Program-made: the position numbers and the translations under genes | Source of the DNA: Clostridia bacterium | GTDB lineage: Bacteria; Bacillota; Clostridia; Oscillospirales; CAG-272 | Direction of reading: 5' to 3' | Assembly: GCA_900754175.1 (NCBI GenBank) | Contig: CAAEBS010000008.1 | Span: forward strand, 1 to 5,509 | DNA length: 5,509 nucleotides | The notes under the pieces: model-generated | What the model was told of the DNA's origin: nothing | Databases searched by the model: none | Seen by the model: the letters and a program-made list of their open reading frames with translations, nothing else | Shown: positions 1-5,509 of the stretch, one piece after another | How the letters are laid out: each line of letters opens with the position of its first letter | Numbering within the stretch: position 1 is the first letter of the stretch

Positions 1-5
1 GGGTC

Positions 6-39
6 CGGGGAAAACTTTTCTCCAGAAAAGTTTTCCCCG
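6..39 (-). terminator. 15-bp perfect stem-loop after the operon
   Basis: The arms at 6-20 and 25-39 are perfectly complementary around a 4-base loop (TCCA on the plus strand). The core arm is GGGGAAAACTTTTC. The structure lies 11 nt past the stop codon of the HPt gene, where a terminator is expected. The bases beyond it in the direction of transcription are GGACCC rather than a U-run, so it is not a textbook intrinsic terminator. It may be a transcript-end stabiliser, a bidirectional terminator or a copy of a dispersed palindromic repeat. Confidence 0.55.
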
Positions 40-50
40 CCACTCTCCCC

Positions 51-404
51 TCAGCAAAGCTCACGGAAGGTTCCGACCAGAAAATCGTATCGTTCCCGCA
101 CTCTGGCAAGTTCCTCGTCAAGACCGTTTGTGTTGCGCCCCCGGAGCTTTTCGGTCAGGTCTGTCGACACCTCGTACAGAGGGGTAAAGCCGAGGTTCAG
201 GCAGATTCCTTTCAGCGTGTGCGCCGAACGGAATGCCAACTCGCTGTCCCCCTGCTCCATTGCCCGGCACAGGTCCGGAAAGCTCGGATCTTTCAGAAAC
301 TTCAGGGCAAAATACTGCACCATATCCTCCGAACCGAAGCGCTTCATTACATCCTTGTAATCAGCTCCCACCTTGTTGTAACATTCCTCTATCGTCATTT
401 TCAT
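51..404 (-). CDS. Stand-alone histidine phosphotransfer (HPt) protein
   Basis: This is a small, soluble, mostly helical protein of 117 residues, the normal size of a single HPt domain. The phospho-accepting His62 lies in the AHTLKG motif (61-66), with the usual Lys65 and Gly66 behind it and a helix pair before and after. HPt proteins shuttle phosphate between two receiver aspartates and have no catalytic activity of their own. Here the donor is probably Asp645 of the hybrid kinase, and the best acceptor in the window is Asp350 of the GGDEF/REC/HD-GYP protein. The ATG at 404 overlaps the kinase stop (ATGA) and has GGAGAGA six bases upstream. The in-frame ATG at 398 would sit about 12 bases from that site and is less likely. 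It is the last gene of the operon, 11 nt before a strong hairpin. The pairing with specific receivers is inferred from gene order. Confidence 0.94.
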   Translation of the reverse strand: MKMTIEECYNKVGADYKDVMKRFGSEDMVQYFALKFLKDPSFPDLCRAMEQGDSELAFRSAHTLKGICLNLGFTPLYEVSTDLTEKLRGRNTNGLDEELARVRERYDFLVGTFRELC

Positions 405-2563
405 TTCTTTTCTCTCCGTTTCTTCAGAATTTCCAATATCACCGCAATCAGTCTCTGGGAATCCAACGGCTTTGCGAAATGCTCATCCATTCCCGCCGCC
501 TTTACCCGCTTCACGTCGTCCGAATATGCGTTTGCCGTCATGGCAATGATCGGAATGTCGGCATCCTTTCTGCCGGAATTCCGGATTTTTTTCGTCGCTT
601 CAATGCCGTCCATGACCGGCATCATAACGTCCATCAGAATCAGGTCAAGCTCTCCCGGTCTGGACGCCAGAAACCGCTCCACGGCTTCCTGCCCGTTGCG
701 CACCGGAATCACCGACGCCTTTGCCGTCTCCAGTACAAACCGTGAGATCTCCATGTTCAGCTCGTTGTCCTCCGCCAAAAGCACCCGCACGCCATTCAGC
801 GTACCGGTTTCCTCGGCGCCGTGAACCTCCGACTGCTCTTTCCGATCCAGACGGAACCATGCCTTTACCGTAAAGGTCGTGCCCGCCCCCGACTCGCTTT
901 CAACCGAGATCGTGCCGTCCATCCGTTCCACCAGATTCTTGACAATGGAAAGCCCCAGCCCGGTGCCGGAATAGGACGCCTTGAAGGAGGGATCCTCCTG
1001 CGAAAACGGCTCGTACATACGCTCCTGAAATTCCCGGCTCATGCCAATACCGTTGTCGGCGCACACAAGCTCGTATTCCGCACGCTCCCCGTCACAGGAA
1101 AGCTCCCGGAAAGAAACGGTGATCACCCCGCCCGCCGGCGTGTATTTGACGGCGTTTCCGATAAGATTCATGCACACCCGCTTGAGCATCATCGGACTGC
1201 CGAACAGCTCGTTATGGGGTAGCTTTTCACAGCTTTCCCGGAAGGTAAGCCCCGCCTCGGTCGCCATCGGCTTCATGATTGCCGAAACCTCCGAAAGCAG
1301 TGCGTCCATGCGGAAAGGCTCTTCTCTCCAGACCACCTCACCCTGCTCCAGCTTGCTCATATCCAGAATATCGCTCAGAAGATCCATCAGATAGCCGGAC
1401 GCTTCCCGCACCTTCCGGCGACATTCCTCCTGCTTTTCAGGGTCGTCCCGGTAATACTCTGCAATGTCCAGCATCCCTAAAATCCCGTTGATCGGCGTGC
1501 GGATGTCGTGGCTCATTCTGCGCAGAAAGTCGGTCTTGGCTTCGTTTGCCCGGATAGCATCCTGGGCAAGCCGGTCCAGCTCCTCCCGATACTTCGCCTG
1601 GCTTCTTTCCTTTTCTTTTCTGCGGTTTCCCGCAATGATCTGCCAGGAGGACATGATGATCGCCATCAGCCCCACGTACAAAACCGTGAAATATGCCGCC
1701 AACAGCGAACGCTCGGTAAATACCCGCTTGGCGGGCGATATCACATAAATTCCGTAATCCTTGCACTTCTCCCGCATCCCGTAATAAACGGTGCCGTCGT
1801 CCCGTGTGCGGACAAGCGTGCCGCCTTTTCCCTCACGGATGCCCAGAAGCAATTCGTTTTTCTCCACCAGCACGCCGCTCAGTTTTTCGTCGTTGGAGCC
1901 GATGACCGAAATACCGTCGGTAATGACGACAATGCCGTCCATGTCAAAGTCGTAGCCGTCCAAAAGCGTTCTGACCGAAAGGCGTGTGCCGGCGGTCGTG
2001 CTGACCTCCTGGCGCAGATAGCACAGAATAATTCCCTGCTTGTCCTCCCGGGCAACCACTGCGTAATCGTAATAATATCCCTGATTCATCACGATCCGCT
2101 CGGTGTACACCTTGATCGGCGAATTTTCGACTTCTTTCACCTTTTTCAGCACGCTTTCCCAGTCCTCTTTCGTGCTTCCGTCGGTGTTGTAAAGAAAGCT
2201 CTCCCCCGCATTGCTGTCGGTAATGATGATCCCGCTCAGGCGCTGGTTGTCCAGATACTCCTGCAAAAAATCGTGATCAATTGCCTCACGGCTTACGTTG
2301 AAATCCCGGCGGAACTCCTCGGTCTTGTCAATCAGCCGCACCAGGCTTTTGGTCTGCTCCTCTGCTCCGATATCGTCGTAGCGGATGCACTGATTTTTCA
2401 TGTAGGCGAGAACGTTTTCCATGCGTTCCTTGGTCTTTGTCTTGCCTACCCCGGTTCCCACAGCGTAGACAATACCCACGCCGATAATCCCCACCGCAAG
2501 CAGGGTGAAAAACAAAGTCCAGAATTTCTGCGTGTCGGTCAGCTTTTTCTTTTCCCGCTTCAT
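401..2563 (-). CDS. Membrane hybrid sensor histidine kinase with C-terminal receiver
   Basis: This is a 720-residue hybrid kinase that should autophosphorylate and pass phosphate to its own receiver. There is a membrane segment at about 14-36, an extracytoplasmic region at about 37-286, and a second membrane segment at about 287-310. The outer region appears to hold two PAS-like halves (about 108-186 and 208-280), suggesting a dCache-type sensor. A short helical linker leads to HisKA, with His352 in SHDIRTP. The ATPase domain has the N box (N466, N470), G1 DNGIG at 503-507, YEPF at 517-520, and G2 GTGLGL at 533-538. The receiver (about 592-715) has E598/D599, Asp645, T676 and K698, all intact. 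The ATG at 2563 overlaps the lipoprotein stop by four bases and has GGAGG about 10 nt upstream. The neighbouring lipoprotein is the likely ligand-bearing partner, and the HPt protein encoded next is the likely acceptor from Asp645. The kinase call is firm; the dCache assignment is by appearance. Confidence 0.96.
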   Translation of the reverse strand: MKREKKKLTDTQKFWTLFFTLLAVGIIGVGIVYAVGTGVGKTKTKERMENVLAYMKNQCIRYDDIGAEEQTKSLVRLIDKTEEFRRDFNVSREAIDHDFLQEYLDNQRLSGIIITDSNAGESFLYNTDGSTKEDWESVLKKVKEVENSPIKVYTERIVMNQGYYYDYAVVAREDKQGIILCYLRQEVSTTAGTRLSVRTLLDGYDFDMDGIVVITDGISVIGSNDEKLSGVLVEKNELLLGIREGKGGTLVRTRDDGTVYYGMREKCKDYGIYVISPAKRVFTERSLLAAYFTVLYVGLMAIIMSSWQIIAGNRRKEKERSQAKYREELDRLAQDAIRANEAKTDFLRRMSHDIRTPINGILGMLDIAEYYRDDPEKQEECRRKVREASGYLMDLLSDILDMSKLEQGEVVWREEPFRMDALLSEVSAIMKPMATEAGLTFRESCEKLPHNELFGSPMMLKRVCMNLIGNAVKYTPAGGVITVSFRELSCDGERAEYELVCADNGIGMSREFQERMYEPFSQEDPSFKASYSGTGLGLSIVKNLVERMDGTISVESESGAGTTFTVKAWFRLDRKEQSEVHGAEETGTLNGVRVLLAEDNELNMEISRFVLETAKASVIPVRNGQEAVERFLASRPGELDLILMDVMMPVMDGIEATKKIRNSGRKDADIPIIAMTANAYSDDVKRVKAAGMDEHFAKPLDSQRLIAVILEILKKRREKK

Positions 2564-3384
2564 GTTCCGTCATCCTCCAAGGTCCCGTGCGCATCCAGCC
2601 CGTAACGCTGTAAAAGCTGTGCCGTAAAGCCGTCCTCCTGCATCTGCGAAAGAGCCTCGCAGAGCGCCTTTGCAAGCTCCTGATTGCCGCATTTGAAAAA
2701 GGCAACGCCAAGATCCACCTCGATCAGGCTTTCCGGAAGAATCCGGTAGGTGCCCGACGTGGCTTTCATGTACTCCAGAAACGCTACCTCGTGCCCGGCG
2801 ACAGCGTCCACATATCCTTTTCTCATGGCGGCAAACGCATAATCCAGGTTGGAAAAGCAATACAGCTCCCGGAGCGCAGGAATCCGCTCGTCCGAGCCGG
2901 AGGATAAAATTTCATCCGGCTTGGAGGTCATCTGCACGCCGATCCGCTTGCCGGCAAGATCGGAAAAGCTCATGATCCCGCTTTCCGATGGAACCGCTAT
3001 CACCTGCCGGCTCTTCATATACGGTCCCGCCCAAAGATACTGTTCTTCCCTGCCGGTCATGGAAAAGCTGCCCCACAGGCAGTCCACCTCTCCCGCCTCC
3101 AGCAGTTGTTCTTTTTCGCTCCATTCGATCTCCACGAATTCCGCACGGTAGCCGATCCTGCGGCAGGCTTCCTGTGCCAACTCCACGTCGATTCCGGTAA
3201 AATCGCCGTTGATATCCCGGTAAAAGTACGGAGCGTATTCATCGCTTCCGACCTTGAGCACCGGAAGTCCCTCCGTGACAGTCGGCTCGTTCCTGTGCGC
3301 CGGTCCGCACGCCGCCGACATCACACAGGCAAGCACCAAAAGAACTGCCAGCAGTGCCGTTCGCAATTTCCGATATCGCTTCAT
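2560..3384 (-). CDS. Family-3 extracellular solute-binding lipoprotein
   Basis: This 274-residue protein resembles amino-acid-type periplasmic binding proteins (SBP_bac_3). The N-terminus is basic (KRYRKLR), followed by a hydrophobic stretch and MSAAC at 22-26. Cys26 is therefore the probable lipidated residue, anchoring the protein on the outer face of the membrane. The fold begins at about residue 42 (LKVGSDEYAPYFY), with GIDVELAQEA at 64-73 and a conserved Arg112 before AGPY, equivalent to the carboxylate-binding Arg of LAO-binding protein. The Asp that usually contacts the ligand amine aligns with His198 (VDAVAGHE). The frame is open back to a GTG at 3498, but only the ATG at 3384 gives a proper signal peptide. 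The gene starts 26 nt after the previous stop, has a weak ribosome site, and overlaps the kinase gene by ATGA. No permease or ATPase gene is present in the window, so a sensory role feeding the adjacent kinase is more likely than transport. The ligand is unknown. Confidence 0.9.
   Translation of the reverse strand: MKRYRKLRTALLAVLLVLACVMSAACGPAHRNEPTVTEGLPVLKVGSDEYAPYFYRDINGDFTGIDVELAQEACRRIGYRAEFVEIEWSEKEQLLEAGEVDCLWGSFSMTGREEQYLWAGPYMKSRQVIAVPSESGIMSFSDLAGKRIGVQMTSKPDEILSSGSDERIPALRELYCFSNLDYAFAAMRKGYVDAVAGHEVAFLEYMKATSGTYRILPESLIEVDLGVAFFKCGNQELAKALCEALSQMQEDGFTAQLLQRYGLDAHGTLEDDGT
3307..3384 (-). other. Lipoprotein signal peptide
   Basis: The first 26 codons from the ATG at 3384 give a basic head, an Ala/Leu/Val hydrophobic core (about residues 10-21) and a cleavage motif MSAAC ending at Cys26, followed by Gly. 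Ser at -3 is less common than Leu but is accepted by lipoprotein signal peptidase. An alternative Cys20 (VLAC) is embedded in the hydrophobic core and less likely. This feature decides the start codon of the binding-protein gene. Confidence 0.8.
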
Positions 3385-3385
3385 C

Positions 3386-3420
3386 TTTTCCGTAACTTCC
3401 TCTTTTTCCGTCAGAACTTC
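3386..3420. repeat. Imperfect short tandem repeat at the gene 1/gene 2 junction
   Basis: TTTTCCGT occurs at 3386-3393 and again at 3404-3411, and AACTTC occurs at 3394-3399 and 3415-3420, in the same order. The two units differ mainly by a 3-base insertion. The repeat spans the stop codon of the c-di-GMP gene and the whole 26-nt spacer before the lipoprotein ATG. It looks like a small duplication that lengthened this junction, although chance similarity in a purine-rich region is possible. Confidence 0.4.
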
Positions 3421-5348
3421 ATATCCGGTTGCAAATCCCGGAGTTTGTCCTGAATTTCCTCCAGACATTCCATCAGCAAAGGATTGAACACCCCGCACTC
3501 CCCGTTCAGGATCATCCGGATCGCTTCCTCGTGGGAATACGCCTTCTGATACACCCGGTCGCTCAGCAGAGCGTCGTAAACGTCGGCAACCGACACCACC
3601 TGTGCGGTGATGGGAATGTTGTCCCCCACAAGCCCGTCCGGATAGCCGCTGCCGTCGTATCTCTCATGATGCCACCGGCAGATCTGGTACGCATAGCGCA
3701 CCAACAGCTCCTCCCGGTACGGTCCCAGATTTCCTATCAACCGGGCGCCGACCTCGGTGTGCCGTTTCACAGTTTCGTATTCCTCCGGCGTCAGCGCCCC
3801 CGGCTTTGCCAGAATCTTTTCCTCTATGCCGAGCTTTCCGATATCGTGCAGGGAGGACGCCATGCAGATCATGGCAACGTCTCCGGCGTTCAGATGATAG
3901 CGCCCGGTCTTGGAGACCAGACGATCCAGCAAGAGCTTGGTCGTTTGGACCACCCGGATGGGATTTTTCACACTCCGCCCGTCCCGGAACTCCTCGATCC
4001 GGGAGAAAACGCCCATCAGCACCCGGTTGTTCTTCTCCAGCTCCACGATCTGGTTTGCCACGATCGAAACCAACCGCCTCTGCTTGGCGTACAGCTTGAT
4101 GGTATTCGACACCCGCCGGTACACGACCCTGGTATCAAAGGGTCGGCTGATATAGTCGGACGCTCCCATTTCGTAAGCACGGCGCACCGAGGTTTCCGAA
4201 TCGTCCCCGGTAATGGTGATTACCGGAATCGACTCTATCAGATGTTGCGCCGTCATATATTCCAGCACGCCAAAGCCGTCCACGCCCGGCATAATGATAT
4301 CCAGCAGAACGAGCGAAATATCCTTGCCGTATTTATCCAGGGTGGAGATGCACTCCTCCCCGTTTCTCGCCTCGATCACGTTGTACTCGTCCTGCAGAAT
4401 CCGGGAAAGCAGCTCCCGGTTCATCTCGGAATCGTCCACGACCAGAATGATCGGGCGCTTGCGCCGTGTCTCCAGCGAATTCATATCGTCCTCGGTGACG
4501 ATCATGTTTTTCCGCATCTTTGCCAGATACATCAGCCGGTCGGCACGGTCCACCGTATCCTCAATGGTCTCGTTTTCGCAGACGGCACCGCCAACGCTGA
4601 CCGCCACCCGGATATCCGAATACCCCGGGACGTTGATCTCGTTGATGCGGAGGCGGATACGCTCCAGCTCCTGCGCAAAAATTTCCTTGGGAATGCCCGG
4701 CATAATCAGCAGAAATTCGTCCCCGCCGTACCGGATGAGCCGATCGGTCTTGCGGATGCTCTTGCGGATCTCCCCGGCGATCGTACACAGCACCTTGTCG
4801 CCGGCGCTGTGTCCGTAAATATCGTTGTAAAGCTTGAAGTCGTCAAGGTCGATCATGGCGACCCCGGCAAAGGTTCTCCGGCTCTTGACCTGCTCCTCGT
4901 AAAAACGGCGGTTATAAGAGTCGGTCAGCACGTCCTTGTAGATCTCGTCGTAGTGAACGTTCAGCTTGGAAACCAACGTTTCCCTGCTGTAAAAGTCGAT
5001 CAGACAGTCATCGTTCAGACATCCGATCAGCTCCATGACGTATTCCTTGCCGTCGATCACCATATATTTTGAGATCACGTGGCAGATATCGGAGCCGCAC
5101 ATTTCCAGCTTGGCTTTCTGCGTTTTTCCCTGCAGGGCAAGCCTTGAAATGCAGTTGCGGCAGGCTTCCCCCTTTTTCCAGTAATCGTAGCAATGACCGC
5201 AAGACGAATCCTCTCCCTCCAGAGCGCTTGCTTTCAGCTCGCCCTGTATCTCGTCCGCCTCCAGAAGCCGCACGGTCTGAAAGAATTCACGGAGTGTCTT
5301 CATCCGCTCCTGCGCCTGCTCCATCGTCACCGTAGAATAGGCTGTCAT
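3411..5348 (-). CDS. Cys-rich module / GGDEF / REC / HD-GYP cyclic-di-GMP response regulator
   Basis: This is a predicted cytosolic c-di-GMP enzyme and response regulator of 645 residues with no membrane segment. Residues 1-130 hold a cysteine cluster (C50, C53, C63, C66, then C84, C89, C110, C115). The GGDEF domain (about 136-290) has metal-binding D167, the GGDEF motif at 208-212 and an RxxD inhibitory site (R199, D202), so it looks like an active, product-inhibited diguanylate cyclase. The REC domain (about 299-420) has the acidic pair D305/D306, phospho-acceptor D350 and T380, but Arg402 where Lys is usual. The HD-GYP domain (about 445-640) has H501-D502, H530, H560-H561, DGSGYP at 565-570 and D589. 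By alignment from memory, the expected first metal histidine is Asn462. ATG at 5348 is preceded by GGGGG at a spacing of 5. It is the first gene of the operon and the likely output of the phosphorelay encoded downstream. GGDEF before REC before HD-GYP is an uncommon order. Domain calls are secure; the net direction of activity is not. Confidence 0.95.
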   Translation of the reverse strand: MTAYSTVTMEQAQERMKTLREFFQTVRLLEADEIQGELKASALEGEDSSCGHCYDYWKKGEACRNCISRLALQGKTQKAKLEMCGSDICHVISKYMVIDGKEYVMELIGCLNDDCLIDFYSRETLVSKLNVHYDEIYKDVLTDSYNRRFYEEQVKSRRTFAGVAMIDLDDFKLYNDIYGHSAGDKVLCTIAGEIRKSIRKTDRLIRYGGDEFLLIMPGIPKEIFAQELERIRLRINEINVPGYSDIRVAVSVGGAVCENETIEDTVDRADRLMYLAKMRKNMIVTEDDMNSLETRRKRPIILVVDDSEMNRELLSRILQDEYNVIEARNGEECISTLDKYGKDISLVLLDIIMPGVDGFGVLEYMTAQHLIESIPVITITGDDSETSVRRAYEMGASDYISRPFDTRVVYRRVSNTIKLYAKQRRLVSIVANQIVELEKNNRVLMGVFSRIEEFRDGRSVKNPIRVVQTTKLLLDRLVSKTGRYHLNAGDVAMICMASSLHDIGKLGIEEKILAKPGALTPEEYETVKRHTEVGARLIGNLGPYREELLVRYAYQICRWHHERYDGSGYPDGLVGDNIPITAQVVSVADVYDALLSDRVYQKAYSHEEAIRMILNGECGVFNPLLMECLEEIQDKLRDLQPDMKF

Positions 5349-5446
5349 GATTTCCCCCTTTTTGGCGTTTTTACTCTTATTGAATAAGTATCTTGTACAT
5401 AGTGATAAAATTACAGCAAAATATCTGTTGATAATGCCTGTTTTTC
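5349..5446 (-). promoter_or_regulatory. AT-rich 5' leader with ribosome-binding site
   Basis: This untranslated leader of about 98 nt is much richer in A and T than the coding sequence. It ends with AAAAAGGGGGAAATC before the ATG, so the Shine-Dalgarno GGGGG is at 5354-5358 with a spacing of 5, which supports the chosen start. There is a weak dyad, ACAG (5413-5416) with CTGT (5425-5428), and a palindromic TGTACA at 5394-5399. I see no conserved c-di-GMP riboswitch core and no terminator-like hairpin with a U-run. Confidence 0.6.
5376..5388. promoter_or_regulatory. 13-bp dyad, possible operator
   Basis: CTTATT-G-AATAAG is a perfect inverted repeat with 6-base arms around one central base, lying about 28-40 bases upstream of the first start codon and about 58-70 bases downstream of the probable transcription start. 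A one-base loop cannot form a good RNA hairpin at full arm length, so a DNA-binding dimer site is the more natural reading. In AT-rich DNA such a dyad can also arise by chance. Confidence 0.3.
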
Positions 5447-5453
5447 AGGATAT

Positions 5454-5482
5454 ATTATACCATATTCCAACTCTTTCGTCAA
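5454..5482 (-). promoter_or_regulatory. SigA-type promoter with extended -10
   Basis: Read on the minus strand, TTGACG (5477-5482) and TATAAT (5454-5459) are separated by exactly 17 bases, and a TG pair sits one base upstream of the -10 (5461-5462), giving TGGTATAAT. This is close to the housekeeping sigma-factor consensus. Initiation is expected near 5446-5447, leaving a leader of about 98 nt before the first gene. It is the only convincing promoter seen for the operon. Confidence 0.88.
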
Positions 5483-5509
5483 TCGTTATCTGGCATTTTG
5501 CCGCCAAAA

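Noticed and set aside
1508..2605. Plus-strand open frame of 365 codons opposite the kinase gene
   Set aside because: It is antisense to a well-supported kinase, has no domain signature and no convincing promoter or ribosome site.
3385..3498. Longer N-terminus for the binding protein starting at GTG 3498 or ATG 3468
   Set aside because: It would bury the lipoprotein signal peptide behind 28-38 extra residues and overlap the upstream gene by 58-88 bases, without a well-spaced ribosome site.
3429..5072. Long plus-strand open frame of 547 codons opposite the c-di-GMP gene
   Set aside because: It lies wholly antisense to a gene with clear domains, has His/Val/Pro-rich composition without recognisable motifs, and arises from codon bias of the real gene.
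5349..5446. c-di-GMP riboswitch in the leader
   Set aside because: The leader is AT-rich and lacks the GC-paired stems and conserved core I would expect from a GEMM-type aptamer; a covariance-model search would settle it.
5437..5449. CCTG-AAAAA-CAGG hairpin near the transcription start
   Set aside because: The stem is four base pairs and probably straddles the start site, so only part of it would be transcribed.
5491..5506. TGGC...GCCA inverted repeat upstream of the -35
   Set aside because: The arms are only four bases with an eight-base gap, too short to support as an operator or terminator.
1..5509. Mobile element, CRISPR array, tRNA or rRNA
   Set aside because: No repeats with regular spacing, no transposase or integrase motifs and no RNA-gene-like sequence were seen; the window is almost fully occupied by the four genes.

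Overview
The window holds one compact, four-gene operon, entirely on the minus strand, reading from about 5450 down to about 50. In transcription order it encodes: (1) a soluble 645-residue protein joining a cysteine-rich N-terminal module, a GGDEF diguanylate cyclase, a receiver (REC) domain and an HD-GYP phosphodiesterase-type domain; (2) a secreted family-3 solute-binding lipoprotein; (3) a membrane hybrid histidine kinase with a large extracytoplasmic sensor region and its own C-terminal REC; (4) a free-standing histidine phosphotransfer (HPt) protein. No transporter subunits, mobile elements, RNA genes or CRISPR repeats are visible.

The organism is probably a Clostridia-class Firmicute of moderate GC content (Lachnospiraceae or Oscillospiraceae-like). 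The grounds are the lipoprotein-type binding protein, purine-rich Shine-Dalgarno sites, a consensus SigA-type promoter in an AT-rich leader, and the style of the GGDEF and HD-GYP sequences. This is inference from sequence style, not from a marker gene.

Layout: 5454-5482 carries a near-perfect extended -10 promoter. It is followed by an AT-rich leader of about 98 nt (5349-5446) with a 13-bp dyad at 5376-5388. Gene 1 is followed after 26 nt by gene 2. Genes 2/3 and 3/4 each overlap by four bases (ATGA), which implies tight translational coupling. A 15-bp hairpin at 6-39 lies 11 nt beyond the last stop codon.

The set reads as a complete multistep phosphorelay: ligand, binding lipoprotein, kinase His352, kinase REC Asp645, HPt His62, REC Asp350 of the c-di-GMP protein. 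Each phospho-site residue is present. The most interesting details are in the output protein. Its cyclase motifs and inhibitory site look intact. Its HD-GYP domain appears to lack the first metal-binding histidine (Asn462), and its REC has Arg402 in place of the conserved lysine. The operon may therefore adjust c-di-GMP mainly by synthesis, or use a modified HD-GYP as a sensor. These functional conclusions are inferences.
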